This document shows, piece by piece, positions 1 to 11,405 of a stretch of DNA of 64,000 nt. This DNA is from Ceratothoa steindachneri (lineage: Eukaryota > Arthropoda > Malacostraca > Isopoda > Cymothoidae), in contig OZ018318.1 of the NCBI GenBank assembly GCA_963969495.1, forward strand, positions 99,083,357 through 99,147,356, in the 5' to 3' direction. The translations under genes and the position numbers were made by a program. Each line of letters starts with the position of its first letter. Positions within the stretch are counted from its first letter, which is position 1. A model generated the notes under the pieces. It did no database searches. It was given only the letters and a program-made list of their open reading frames with translations, and had not been told where the DNA came from.

Positions 1-168
1 TCAAAACCATCAGAATCTTCTCCTCTCCCGAGCACCTCAAGTCCCGGCGACCACCAGTAAACTTTTTGTTTGATAAGGATACCCCTCGAATCCTGAAGTT
101 CGAATCCGGAATGATTAATTGACTGCCGTATGTACACTCTTGTGAGAGATACCGAGTGCATCTGAATA

Positions 169-510
169 GTGGTGTCGGACAAGCTGCTTCCCCCAATATA
201 CAAGGACCATAATAAATTCGCCGTCGTACACGACTATTTGAGGCGCACCAATCGGTTTTCCATCGTTAAGTGCTACATCGATTATGCGTACTTTACTGGT
301 TGGGCAGAAGTAGTAGCAGCTTCTATTAAATTCTTCTTCGTCCTCATTGGCCAGTGCCCACGGGTCTTCCTCAACTCCGTGGTTACTCGTTCGGCAGTGG
401 TAAAAGATTTGAAGATGCCCTCACCCCTAGAAACCTCACATTCTTCAGAATTCAAGGAGGTCATGACTGAAGACTTTGCAAGGAACCAAAAGAACTGCGA
501 TTCCTTCTGA
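169..510 (+). pseudogene. Probable protease C-terminal tail and linker of the gypsy-like element
   Basis: The open stretch reads like the end of a retroelement aspartic protease (AVVHDYLRRTNRFSIVKCYI) followed by a linker containing VVTRS, a motif often seen between protease and the next pol domain. No catalytic DTG/DSG is visible inside the window; it would lie upstream. Just after the stop the integrase N-terminal region begins in other frames. The reading frame starts from a GTG codon, so it is an internal fragment of a polyprotein and not a gene start. Assignment to protease is an inference from position and weak similarity; the linker to integrase is more secure. Confidence 0.4.
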
Positions 511-1690
511 CACCTTTGGGCTAAAGCCTATTCAAAAGAACAACAAGCCACCCGAGGAGACAAGGTGATCTCCTACTAAGTTACGGACGGCTTACTTTTC
601 GTGCGGGCTCAGAAAACGGTAAATCCCCGACGCGATTATTGTGTGTCCCACGTCCCCACTTCGGTCACATTTTAACCACTGCCCATGACAGCCTATTCTC
701 AGGCCATTTTAACCACACGAAGAACAACTAGAAGATCTCAAAATCTTTTTATTGGCCAGGCGCCTATGAAGAAATACTTCGCTACTGCAGGTCTTGTGAA
801 ATCTGCCAAAAGACTGCCGTCAAAGGACGAGTTAAACCCGCATCATTGTAGCGAGGACCCCTAATCTCAGGGCCATTTTCCCGTGTCACAATTGTTTTCA
901 TCGGTCCGATACATCCTCCATCGAGTGAAGGTCACATTCACGTGTTAACCTTAGTGGATTTTGCCACCCAGTTCCCCGACGCCGTGCCATTCAAGAATAT
1001 AGAGAGAATCTCCTGCGGGGAAGCACTAATCTCCATCTTCTCCCGCGTGGATTACCCAAGGAAATCTTGTCTGATCGTGGCCGCCAATTCCCGTAGCAAC
1101 TGATGGAGTACGTCGGCAAGCTCCTGAAGATAAAACCTCTTTTTACCACCCCTATTTAACCAGCTGGTAACGGAATGTGTGAGAGGCTCACGGCTTCCTC
1201 AAATCCATCCTGAAGAACCCCAAGAATGGCAGGGTATTTGCCGGTAGCTCTCTTCTCATACCGGAAAATTCCCCATCGTATCTTAGGTTTTGCCCCATTT
1301 GAGCTTCTGTATGAACGCAATGTTAGAGTGCCCCTCAGCATTCTAATGATATTCTTCTCCAATTCGAAATTAAACCAGGAGATTCAATCCTCCTACGCTT
1401 ACCTCCTAGAACCTAAGGCAGAGGTTAGGAAAGTGCGCAGAGATCGCGCATCAGAATGCCGAGACAAATATGGGCAAATATAAAACTTACTTCGACCTTA
1501 AGTCCCAAGAACCAAAATTTAAACCCGGTGACGAAGTCCTTTTACTACTCCCCACGGAGAACAATTAACTTTTGAGCCAATGAAAGGGCCCCTTTCCAGT
1601 GATCGAGAGACGCGGCCCCGTTGACTACTTGATCCAAATCCGGCCTGATACTAAGTTATTCCACATAAACATGCTTAAAAAGTATCATCG
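500..1690 (+). pseudogene. Integrase of the gypsy-like element (broken)
   Basis: Pieces in different frames reconstruct a retroviral-type integrase. A His-His-Cys-Cys zinc domain is visible at about 666-805 (HILTTAHDSLFSGHF, later YCRSCEIC). The DDE core has VLTLVDFATQFPDAVPFKN at about 941-997 with the first Asp, SDRGRQF at about 1069-1090 with the second Asp, and NGMCERL at about 1168-1188 with the Glu. The segment at 1226-1345 (ALFSYRKIPHRILGFAPFE) is the usual core end. A GPY/F-type C-terminal module follows at about 1585-1690 (KGPFPV then FHINMLKKYH). The catalytic triad is preserved but stops and frameshifts interrupt the frame, so no active protein can be made. Confidence 0.75.
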
Positions 1691-1859
1691 ATGCGCTTGT
1701 GCGAATCAACTTGGGGCCCTGGCCGAAGAATCCTCCTTGGAGTCCAGTTACCCGCTCGACCTCTTGGTTGCGGTACAAGTCGCCTGCGAGGTGAGCATAA
1801 ACCCTCAGTTTCCGATCTCCCAGAAGACCCAGTTCAAGTGCTACTCACCCAACTCACCG

Positions 1860-3139
1860 ATGTAATCTTTGATACCCCTGGTTGTGCTACCCAGTTCGAG
1901 CACAATATTCGGCTCATCACACGGGAACCTGTCCGTTTGAAGCCGTACCCCCTTCCCATTCACTTAAGAAAAGCGTTCAATGAGTAGGTAGAAAAGCTAT
2001 TGAATATGGGTATTATAGAGCATTCGAAGTCGGAGTATTAGTCCCCGGTTGTCATGGTGAAAAAGACAGACGATTCTTACCGGATGTGCATCGACTTCCG
2101 GAAATTAAACGCCGTCACCGTGTTCGCGCCGAACCGATTTCCCTCATCGATCAGAATTTTCACATGTTCGAGTAGGCCAAATTCAAAGAGGAAAGAGATA
2201 AAAAGGTACACGGCCTTCCCCCCGACAAGGGCTCGATGCAATTCTGAGGACTCCCTTTCGGGTTGGTGACAGCATGTAGCAATTATAACCGAATGATGAG
2301 GCGAATATTGGATGGGTTACTTCGACAACATTTACATGGCGACCCAGGAATGGGACCACCATCGGACTGTCCTTCGTGCCCTCCTGTGCCGGCTCTAGTG
2401 AGACCACCTGACGATTGGCCCCAACAAGCGTCACTTCGCCTTTAGCGCTATTGATTATTTGGGTTTCCACATAGGAAGCGATTCTTTGGCTTCCCAGGCT
2501 GACAAACCAAGGCAATTGTCGAAATGCTACGGCCTGCAACAAAGAAGCAGTTGCGGTGCTTCATGGGGTCCGCCTCATTTTACCAACGTTTTCTTATGAA
2601 CTTCCCATCAATCGCCGCGCCCCTGTTTGATCTCCTCAAGAAAAAAGGCCCCTGAGTGCCTCGTCTGGACACCCCATTCGATTGCTAGATTTGACCATCT
2701 TAAAAGGAAGTTAGCTTCAGCACCGATACTCAGCTTACCCGGCCGCCTTAAACCTTTTGGCATACGGACTGACGCGAGTAACGATGGCATAGGTTGTATT
2801 CTCGTCCATTATAGTGTCCATGGGGCAAGTTCCCCATCGCGTTTACGAGCCGTAAACTCCTTCCACGTGAGAAAAACTTTGCGGTAATCGAGCGAGAGGC
2901 TCTTACCATCGTTTGGAGCATCCACAAGTTCACAATGTTTTTTCATAGGTAAAGAATTCATTATCGAAACTGACTATAAACCCCTCTCTTACCTACGGAA
3001 GCTTAAGAACAATAATGGTCGCCTCATAAGGTGGAGTCTCTCTCTCCAAGAATTCCAATTTAAAATCATATATATAAAGGGTTACGAAAATGGCTTGGAG
3101 GACAGCTTAAGCAGAAATCCTTTGGATGTGTCTCCAGAG
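1860..3139 (+). pseudogene. Reverse transcriptase and RNase H of the gypsy-like element (broken)
   Basis: RT begins near 1860 with the gypsy-typical approach to the fingers (EPVRLKPYPLPIHLRKAF, then an in-frame stop, then KLLNMGIIEHS and SPVVMVKK). The motif DDSYRMCIDFRKLNAVTVF lies at 2069-2125. The catalytic box at 2318-2329 reads YFDN where YxDD is expected, so the second Asp has been lost. The thumb (CFMGSASFYQRFL) is near 2555-2595. RNase H follows: KLLPREKNFAVIEREALTI at about 2857-2913, then ETDYKPLSYLRKL, and LSRNPLDVS ending near 3139. Several frameshifts separate these blocks. Conserved blocks in the correct order make the assignment firm. Confidence 0.8.
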
Positions 3140-4470
3140 TAATTTCCCATTAATTGTAACGCTAAATGGATCACTTTTGTATATATTCCTGAATATTTTT
3201 TGTAGTTTTGTGTATTGCTTTAGAAGAATATATGCCATTATTTTTTTATTATTATTTTGTATATATTTTTGATGAGTTACCGTGTTCGTATGTAACTTCT
3301 TTTTTGCATTGTGGGACTTTTGTTGTTTTTTAATATCTTTGTTTGTAAACGTTGGTTATCGAGACTATGTTAACCCCGGCTATTAATAACTATTCTGTCA
3401 GTCTTATTGTATTATTACTGTTATTTTTCTTTATGTATTCGATAATGGGAATACCGAATATTTCCCGAGTCCCCATTATTTGACTTATTTTTGTGCAGAG
3501 TGCTCGGTACCATCCCTTTTGTAATTGTGTCCCTATGGCAAACTTAGCCGTGTAATTACCCTATATAAGTTTGATGTCACTTCCTTCGGAAGCTCCTTCT
3601 TGGGAGGGAAGAAGATGAAAGATAGAGAGGGCTTACCTTCCCTTTCCCCACTAGAACCCAACGCCTACTTGTGGCGCATGAGGAGATACACATGCAAGGT
3701 CAGACAGACTCAAGGGAGCCGCGTAATCTGTTTGGGGTTCCATTCCTCACCGTCGCACCGTCTGATCGGTGCCAGACCCACGGCGTCAAGGACTTTTGCC
3801 CAAATCTGTGAGGCCACCGAGACTATCTCCATCCCCTGGCGCGCCAAGTCTAATGAGATCTCCGTCCTCCTTTTGGGGGCCCCCGGCGACCCACTTCTGC
3901 CGAGGCAGTATAAATACATCGAGAAAAGCTTTGAGAAACCAGTACAATACAGCCTCGTCTTGGTTAGCAGCCACGTACAGTCTCGTACACCCTGCTTCGC
4001 CTACAAACGGCTTCCAGCTTTGAATGCGATTCGTTATCTCTACCTGGCCTTGCTCGTACCCAAGGCCAAAATTCCCGCCGACAGACGATAGACACGGACA
4101 GACATCTCTCACTCGGTTATCGACGTCGTTCAACGACAGGCGTACTCCTTCGCTCATTTCCCAGCGAGGTTAAAGAAGAAAGAATCTTGCAAGAGGAACT
4201 TTGCAGACCCCCACTTACTCCCAGAATTCTAGCCTCGACTCAATTAGGCTGTACGTGAGTCTCCCCGAAAATTGCACTCTCCCATTTTCTCTGGAAGCAA
4301 TCATCGTGCATCCTCTCTCGTACCCGTCGAGTTATTTGTATCCTCCTCCCATTTGGTACCCCAGGTCTCCATTTTATTTATTGTCATTAATTTACTTATG
4401 CTATTAATCTTTCTTTATACTAGCATCAAACATGAATAAATTTTGGATTCCGTTTTACCTTTAACTAAGA
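3140..4470 (+). other. Probable 3' untranslated/LTR region of the gypsy-like element
   Basis: No gene is supported here. After the RNase H stop comes a T-rich stretch, then a promoter-like block with ACCCTATATAAG (TATA box at about 3559-3565), and much later AATAAA at about 4436-4441. A TATA box followed by a polyadenylation signal is the layout expected of an LTR. The matching 5' LTR is outside the window, so the ends cannot be fixed. An open frame of 188 codons at 3525-4091 has no recognisable domain and I do not call it a gene. Confidence 0.35.
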
Positions 4471-6098
4471 GGGAGTCTGAAGTTGGGTGACCTTGAACGA
4501 GAACCTCTTCGATGCGATGATTAGAGACCAGTTGGGAGAGAGCCTTCTCGCTGGCGTGAGACTGGCTCAGAAAACAACTGATCGTTTCTCAGGGTGAAAG
4601 AGACGCTTGGTGAGTCGATTCGGGAAAAACAGCTGATGCTTATCCCGAGGTAGGTCGGGAGCGCGTGGTGAGGCTTCTTGACTTGAAGATATAAGCTAGG
4701 GGATTGTGGATGTACGGGATAGTCCAATCCCTGTGTTAGACTGGCGGGATTCTCGATGATGGGACTTTGTCAAGAGGCAAATCTTTTCTAAAATGGGAAT
4801 TCACGTTGGTATTCCTCAATGGTGAGGGTTATCTCTGTTTTTGTTCAGAAGAACTGAGACGGGGGATTTTGCTGGGCGAGAATGGTATGCGAGTGGGTCT
4901 CGATACCACTGGTCTACTCTTCTAAGCAACCAAAGGAACGGCCTCGGCAAGGAAAATTCCGCTCCGTTCAACTGTCTTATTGATTGCCTGTTTTACTTAG
5001 GGGTTGCTCCTCTTCTCTCGATTGCTACTCCGATTCTCTTACATTTCTCCAAATCGAACTATATATACGTCGATTATTCCCTGGGGAAGGGAAGGGAAGA
5101 CGAGTGCCCACCTTTAAGCCTCTCTCGTAGGGCATAAATTTTCAACGTTGTGAAAATTCACCCTTCTGGTTTACGTACGGAGAAAGTGAAATTTCGTCTA
5201 TTTGGCGAAAATAGACATAAACATTCGGAGGGGACAGTGAGCCCGTTTATAGGTTTTTATTCTAAAGGCTATCCCACCCTCCTATGTTTATATTAATGGA
5301 CTACGAAATCTGCTGATTGTAATCCTTCTTTGCGAGCGACGCTCGAGGATCTTTAGGGCAGCGAGGTAACGGGGAGGAGCGGAGGTAAAGTATCGGCCCA
5401 TATGGAACGTAACCGTTGACGCTATATAAACAAACTAGCATCTGTTTGTTCTCGTGATATTTATTCCCCCACAGAACTCTTTTACAAGAACACTATGAGC
5501 AGAAAACATAATGTACGCAAGACGAGAGAGCAATCAAGGACATTATTAACCGAGGAATAAAATGTACGAATGCCGAAAAAAAGATCAGCCTAACCATCTA
5601 CTATCAACTTAGACAGACCCACCTGATATATGAGTACACATATAACTTAGGAGTCTGTGAGCTCTTACCTAACTCATATATCGGAATGGCCTAAACCACA
5701 TACTCAAGAAGAATATCGTACCACCTCAACAATGGTAAACCTAAAAAACATACACAAAAATACATGGATAAATGATGGAAGCAAAAACCAAAATTTTAGA
5801 TTATACCTACAACAGACGCCAATTACTGCTCCTTGAAGCAATATATATTTAAGAAAACCAACCAAGACTAAATGTACAATATAGCTACCATGAAATCCTA
5901 CCAAATGCAAATAGAGGAAATCGAAGGAACGGGTATATTTAGGACAGTTGCCCCTAGCCGCTAATCACTTCTGGCAAGCAGTTTTTCCCTTCTCTCTCTC
6001 TGGTCACTTACCTCTCCTCGACTAGTCCCTACCTGCACCTCCTCTCCATGCGAATTCGCCTACACGTGTCTACGTTCCGTTCGTCAGTTTGTTAACAC

Positions 6099-6105
<7 letters not shown>
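4471..6105. other. No gene seen; unclassified spacer
   Basis: No coding similarity found on either strand. Small features only: a hairpin with 8-bp stem at 5196-5216 (GTCTATTT/AAATAGAC), and a pair of inverted 11-mers (GATATATGAGT/ACTCATATATC) near 5623 and 5671. The stretch 4787-4860 weakly resembles 26690-26765 (both read like TATTCCT-AATGG-GA-G--TATCTCTG), so both may derive from one old repeat. Confidence 0.4.

Positions 6106-6138
<33 letters not shown>
6106..6138. repeat. (AT)n microsatellite
   Basis: About 33 bp of uninterrupted AT dinucleotides. It directly abuts the 3' end of the minus-strand CR1 fragment, so it may have grown from the element's simple-repeat tail. Confidence 0.9.
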
Positions 6139-6141
<3 letters not shown>

Positions 6142-7290
6142 ATTTAGTTACTAAGTATTTTAGATTTTTACAATTGATCCAATGGTTACATATAAAGCAT
6201 TTAACACAGTGGGATGGTTTTTACAAAGTTATCCAGTAACTGAGCCAATCTAAATACATTGTTAATCTGGTAATCTCATATAACAACAAAATCCACAAGG
6301 GCCTATCAAAGGGCATCTACATCTGTTAAAACCCACCCACAAAATGCATCTATAGGATTGTGTCAGATCATGCATCTACAATATACAATTAGAACCATAC
6401 ACAGGAATGTATCAGAAACAAAAAGCATCATCATCAAGACTCGTCAAAATCCAAATCAATCATAATATACAATAAAAAACTGCATCCACAGGAATGAGTC
6501 CAGAATACCCCCTAAAGTTAACCCTCCCTCTCCATATAATCATCTAATCTGCGTTTGAAAACATTCAAGTTTGAACTGTCTACCGTCTCAGATGGCAAAC
6601 TACTCCAGTAATCTACCACTCTATTGGTGAAAAAATATTTTCTAACATCCAACCTGCACCTCTGTTTTCATTTTTAAGTGGTGACCCCTAGTCCTATTAC
6701 TACCTTCCAACTCAAATAACTTGCTAAAATCCAACTTATCCATCCCATAACAGATTTTAAAAAGCTCAATCATATCTCCCCTTACACATCTTCTTTCAAA
6801 TGAGAACATATTTAGAGTACCATCAGTCTATCTTCATATTCAAGGTGCTTCAGGGAAGGTATTATTTTTGTTGCCCTCCTTTGTACTGACTCTAGCAGGT
6901 TGATGTCATGTCTAAAATGTGGTGACCATGCTTGTATACAGTACTCTAAATGTGGCCTAACATACGAGTTGTAGAGTTTAAGGATAACCTCTTTACTGTT
7001 GTAGCTAACATTCCTCTTAATGTATTCTAGCACCCTATTTGATCTAATTTTTGCCTCAATAGACTGCTTTGAAAACTTTAGTGACCTATCGAAAACTACG
7101 CCTAAGTCCCATCTTCAAATGAATTCAGCCAATGCCCATTCATTTCATAGCTAAATTCCATATTATCCCTTCCCATGTTAAGAACTTTGCATTTTTTAGG
7201 TTAAAAGTCATTTGCCACTTCTGAGCCCAAGCTAATAACTTATTTAAGTCACTCTGCACTTTAAAGCTAGTTGGCTATCTCTAGCATTCA
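6139..7290 (-). mobile_element. CR1-like LINE, 3'-terminal fragment
   Basis: On the minus strand the translation gives the RT C-terminal region of a CR1 ORF2. It starts near 7265 (LLAWAQKWQMTFNL), continues through 7033-6812 in one frame (VILKLYNSYVRPHLEY, QAWSPHFRHDINLLESVQRR), and ends after a frameshift at about 6800-6530 ([37 protein letters not shown]). The equivalent region of the complete CR1 at 42.7-47.2 kb has the same block order (LYKSLVRPLLEYAVQFWAPY, LERVQRRATKLIP) but differs enough to be another subfamily. The rest, down to 6139, is 3' UTR. The copy is 5'-truncated, as is usual for LINEs, and carries frameshifts. Confidence 0.8.
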
Positions 7291-8143
7291 ACCTTTTGTA
7301 ACTCGGGTTGGCCTTGGGTTGATCTATGGGTCTTTTTTAATCTTACCTCGGTAGTTATTGTTCTACTGATAATTTAAGTTTGAAATTTCAAGATCTATTG
7401 AATCAGTAAGTATTCATTCAAAGGTCATAAATCCTGTACCTTTTCTAGTATCTTTTGTCATTTTTCGCTTAAAAGGTTTTGTCCTGTACTAAAATTGCTA
7501 ACTAAATATTGAATTTCAGGTGAATAATATATGCATTCGCCCTCGTTACTGCAAAATAAACAGGCAGACAAGGATTTCCATTAGTTCTACTAATATTATT
7601 GGAGCGAAAAGAACCATAAGTCAGTGAAGTTTTAATAATATGTTTGTGGTCGAAAACCTATTAAAAAATACTCGGAGATAATACAAATTAATAGAAAATG
7701 AAAAAAATATTGACATAATATGTTGATAAAGAAAACGATAAACAGATAAGAAAGAGATGAATGAAAAAATCATTATCTGGAAGATCGAATCGAGCTAGTT
7801 AGGGATAGATTTCAGAGAAAAAGATTGGGCCACTTTACCACTACAAAGATAAAAAAGAAAATTGCAGTGTGGCGTAGAAAGATCGGCAATGTTCCGCTGC
7901 TATTAAATGCAAATATAAAACGTGCGCGATTTTAACTTTATATGTGTAATGTATTAATAAAGCCATTCCCAACGAACAGAATTAACCTCAGCAAAAATAC
8001 AGCACTTTTTCCATGAATTACTGACATTATTTCCTAGTTATTTGTTTATTCACTTATTAATTTGGTTATGTGCTTAGTCGCTTTATTTACAAGTATCTTC
8101 ACTTCACTTATCACTTTTAACATTTTCTTCTAATTCTATTGTT
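7291..8143. other. No gene seen
   Basis: AT-rich sequence with no recognisable coding potential, structured repeat or RNA gene. It lies downstream (minus strand) of the LINE ORF1 relic, where that element's ORF2 would be expected, but nothing resembling endonuclease or RT is present. Confidence 0.5.
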
Positions 8144-9740
8144 TTAAGGGTAGTTTAATTGCCTCACTGATATTTTTCTTTGTCCGGTTCTAACTCTTTT
8201 TAAAGAGTTCTTACTCACCTCACGGCAGCGCAAACCCGGGATGTAAAGCGCGTTGTCCGCCAGCGTTTTATCGACCTCAATTACTGAGTATGGTACATCG
8301 AAGATCCACTTAAACTTCCCATCACGGATTCCTTGGCGCGGATTTTCCTGGTATCCAACTAGAAATTTGCGCGTGGGTGTCTGGAGGAGCTGGGAGTTTA
8401 GGACCCTGGCGTGGTAGAAGAATCCTCTCTCCAGGATGTACTTCTCATCCGTGAGGGGTATCACCTGTCACTTCGGGCATTCTTCTTCCTCTTCTTCGGT
8501 CATTTCCTTCTCTTCCGGTCTTTACTCTTCTTCTTCAATCTTCTTTTTTCTATGTCAATCATATTTGCTTGGATTCTTGTATTCCATTATTTCTTCTATC
8601 TCGGACTCTTCCTCAGTAGTAGTGGTTTCTTCTGTTTCGATTGTTTTCTTTTTTCCTTTTTTCCTTCGCTTTTCAGGATTCTTCCTTGGAGATATATTCG
8701 ATTGTTGTTCATCTTTTGGTGCTTCCTCTTCTTCTTCTGTAATTTCTTTAGCAATATTTTCTACTGGGGCATCGGCGAATTGTATTTTCAATATTTCTTT
8801 AAACGCGGAGTTCGGCGAAAACCATAGCTTCTTTCTCAGAAGTCGGTTTAATTCCTCCGCAAACGTTCTGGGGTGAACATGGTTTGCTAGATGTGCAAAC
8901 ATGATCATTCTCATAATTTATCTGCCTTCCTTTGTCATTTGTAGAGTCGTCGCTTGAGTTTCAAATTTTCTCGGCGTCGTGACTGCATCGAGGTATGTCC
9001 TGGACTTTGCCTACTTTTCTTTTTTTCAGTTTTTTCTTTTTCTCCTGAAGTGCTTTCTTCCTGACGGGGCATCTCATGGCCACAGCATTGTGCTCTCCCT
9101 TGCAGTTTATGCATTTCGGTTTTTCAGCTCTGCATTCCATCTACTCGTGCCCGAGTCTGGAGCCGTTGGATCAGGCGATACTTGTCAAGGGGCAGTCTCT
9201 CGTGTTATGTTTTTTGACTGCGTAACACTTTAAGCAACAGTTGATCGGGATAAATTCTTCTCCCTCAATTTGAGCAGGTGAGACCCTAAGGTAGAACCCT
9301 CTCAGTCTTTCGCTCATAGCTCTTTGTGCCATTTCAATGTTGGCGAACACTACTTTTACTATGTTCTGGGCATTGCCAAATATCTCCACTCTTGTTATTT
9401 TTGCCCATTTATGATTGGCACTTAATTCCTCTTTTATTTCATCAGTGCAATTGTCAGAAAAGAATGGGTCTAGCTAGTCTTCGCAAAATTATAGTTCGTT
9501 GAACCAATATATCGTATGGTATTGTGGCTTGCAGACCGATCCTGTTTCTTCGGAGACCAACTTTTCTACGTCCACCATGGTATCGCAGGTGGCTGCGTAC
9601 CCAGAGGGCGTTTCACTTAACCGTAGTAGCAAAATGTTTAGGACTCCAAAAATCGACTGTATGACCGTCACCCTTTTCGGTTTGGTCCCCCTCTTAGCGC
9701 TAGAAGGGAGACCCTTTTTTTCCTCTGCGGCCGACGCCAT
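8144..9740 (-). pseudogene. LINE ORF1 (zinc-knuckle gag-like protein), broken
   Basis: Reading the minus strand from 9740, an ORF starts MASAAEEKKGLPSSAKRGTK and is broken near 9489. It continues in other frames to a Cys-rich zinc-knuckle section at about 9245-9080 (CCLKCYAVKKHNTRDCPL, then further Cys/His pairs). A conserved ORF1 C-terminal domain begins at 8914 (MFAHLANHVHPRTFAEELNR), followed by an unusually Glu/Thr/Lys-rich tail to about 8555. The last part (8464-8144) reads IPLTDEKYILERGFFYH. The order matches ORF1 of the other LINE copies in the window, such as 24581-24796 (YANELNKMLIQNGMKLMWFP). No ORF2 follows. The protein would bind the LINE RNA to form an RNP; here it is a relic. 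Confidence 0.6.
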
Positions 9741-10699
9741 AGGCCCCTTTTAGGTAAAGAGCTCCCCAACTTGCGAGATTCCCCTATTCTTCTTAGATAA
9801 AAAAATATAAAAATAGCCAATTTCAGCGTCTTGTATGTGTTTGAACGTAAATTCTTCCTAAAAATCTATCGTGACGCTGATGGGTCCATTTTTGCAGCGC
9901 TTAAGTGTAAAATGTAAAGTTTGTTTTAAGGCTACATGAATAAATTAAACATAAAGTGTCATTAAAAATCTGCTTGATTCTGATTGGCTAAATTTTGTAT
10001 GTTTACGTATAATAGCTATATATAGAGCAGTATTTTGCAAGAAAAAAATAGTATTAGCAATCATTACCCTAAGAAGAAAGAAATTGTCTTTACCCTTCGC
10101 CCTTTCGAGGCTTTTTCCCGCTGTTTACCAAGAAATAAAGAATCCAGCTCAACATTTTCCTTTATCCTAAGGAAGCTCGTTAATCACATAACCCAGCCTG
10201 TTACATCGAGAAGAGTTCCCCTTTTCGCACATTTCACATAAAAGGGAAATAATACGTCAAAATACAATACCTATAGATATAGCAAAGATTTCTTACCGTT
10301 CTTCAGCCTAACTTTGTTCTTCTAATTATTTCATCTTTGTAATTAATAAATATGTTCCTAATATTAGGATTGGATCGAAGGTTACGCAAGTTTATGGCTG
10401 GTAACGACGTCTTTTACGGCTGGAGAAGGCACGATGCTCGGAAGGTCGCCTGATACGACTGGTGAGGAAGGCTACGTCAGTTTACGGCTGATAACTTTAA
10501 GGATGTGAATCAGTTAGGTTGAATTACGCAGGAAGAAGGACGGAATGAGACAACTTCAAAGTGATAGATTTATGTCCTAGACCCATTCTTCTCCGTCACA
10601 AGAAGATTTTATTTTTTATATATACTCATTTCAAGTGGGTGGGGTTTACATAAAATATTAAACATAGTAGGAGAGGTTATATAACAATGGTCAAGTTAT
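9741..10699. other. No gene seen; probably includes the 5' flank of the adjacent LINE
   Basis: The first part, up to perhaps 9790, may be the 5' UTR of the minus-strand LINE relic. The rest is unassigned. Near 10380-10500 a short phrase recurs imperfectly (TACGCAAGTTTATGGCTGGTAAC and TACGTCAGTTTACGGCTGATAAC), hinting at a decayed tandem duplication. Confidence 0.35.
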
Positions 10700-10870
10700 A
10701 TTTTATTTAGTTACTAAGTATTTAAGTTTTATTTAAATTGAGCCAATGGTTACATATATAGAGCTTTGAATAACTATCCAGTTATTTTTATTACAAGGTT
10801 AATAGGGCGGAAATTTCTTACAACTCCTACCTTAGTATTAACCAATAGCATATAATTAAAGGTGATTAGA
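10700..10870 (-). mobile_element. CR1 3'-UTR relic
   Basis: Positions about 10710-10770 share an ordered set of words with 6140-6200 (TTAGTTACTAAGTATTT and CCAATGGTTACATATA), which is the 3' end of the CR1 fragment at 6139-7290. Both are in the same orientation. This looks like a very short, severely 5'-truncated insertion of the same CR1 subfamily. The upper boundary is uncertain. Confidence 0.45.
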
Positions 10871-11205
10871 GGTGGAACCAGACAAGGTTTACCTAAGAAT
10901 CAGTCTTTTGCAAAGAATCAGTGAAACCACAGGAAATTAGTCAGTGGTATTAAGGAATTTGAATATTTAAAAGGAAAGATTGCTTGTTGTTACCATAGAG
11001 GTTGGCTGAATCAGGGTGGCTGGGTGAGCAAGAAAGGGGTTGGGAAAATGGAATGCCTGAATCAAATACTACAGTTTTAGCTTCGGAAAATGATGTTCAT
11101 TTCGGTGAATATCTGAGATCTTATTTCATGCCTACCTGATAATCTTTAATTATTATTATTAATACAGTTGGAGTCTGACTATAGGTAAGGATGTAATCCT
11201 AACAG

Positions 11206-11207
<2 letters not shown>

Positions 11208-11243
<36 letters not shown>
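11208..11243. repeat. (AT)n microsatellite
   Basis: About 36 bp of AT dinucleotides, immediately left of one copy of the diverged direct repeat at 11255-11405. Confidence 0.9.
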
Positions 11244-11247
<4 letters not shown>

Positions 11248-11254
11248 ATGACAT

Positions 11255-11405
11255 TATTCTCTTTCGCATAGCGGTTAAAATAGTTTCCCTATTTTCTCCG
11301 TTTCTAAAAATCCCATTTTCTTTCTTAGTCTTTCTATTGTTCAGGTAATCTATTCTACAGTTTTACCTGGTTGTGCTACTAGTTTTCCTTTCCTCTGGCT
11401 ATTAA
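11255..11405. repeat. Diverged direct repeat, copy 1 (partner at 12955-13120)
   Basis: The block contains the words CCGTTTCTAAAAATCC and TTTTCCTTTCC...GGCTATTA in the same order and spacing as the block at 12955-13120. Both copies lie next to an (AT)n tract, on opposite sides. They look like two insertions of an unidentified short repeat; no terminal structure was recognised. Confidence 0.55.

Larger units (their letters stand above)
1..4470 (+). mobile_element. Degenerate Ty3/gypsy-like LTR retrotransposon, Gmr1-type domain order
   Basis: Translation across several frames gives, in order, a protease-like tail (about 169-510), an integrase (about 500-1690), then a reverse transcriptase and RNase H (about 1860-3139), followed by a non-coding stretch with LTR-like signals. 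Ordinary Ty3/gypsy elements put integrase last; here it lies upstream of RT, as in the Gmr1 group. Integrase runs into RT with only about 170 bp between, in the same orientation, which favours one rearranged element over two abutting fragments. Stops and frameshifts break every domain, so the copy is dead. The gag and 5' LTR would lie left of the window, and no second LTR is visible, so the boundaries are estimates. Confidence 0.72.

Noticed and set aside
2183..2542. Minus-strand 119-codon frame
   Set aside because: It is antisense to the RT of the gypsy-like element, which has clear family motifs on the plus strand.
3525..4091. 188-codon open frame
   Set aside because: It lies in the LTR-like region downstream of RNase H, has no domain, and overlaps other open frames on both strands.
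8411..8876. Plus-strand Phe/Ser-rich open frames of 138 and 146 codons
   Set aside because: They are the reverse strand of the Glu/Lys-rich LINE ORF1 tail on the minus strand.
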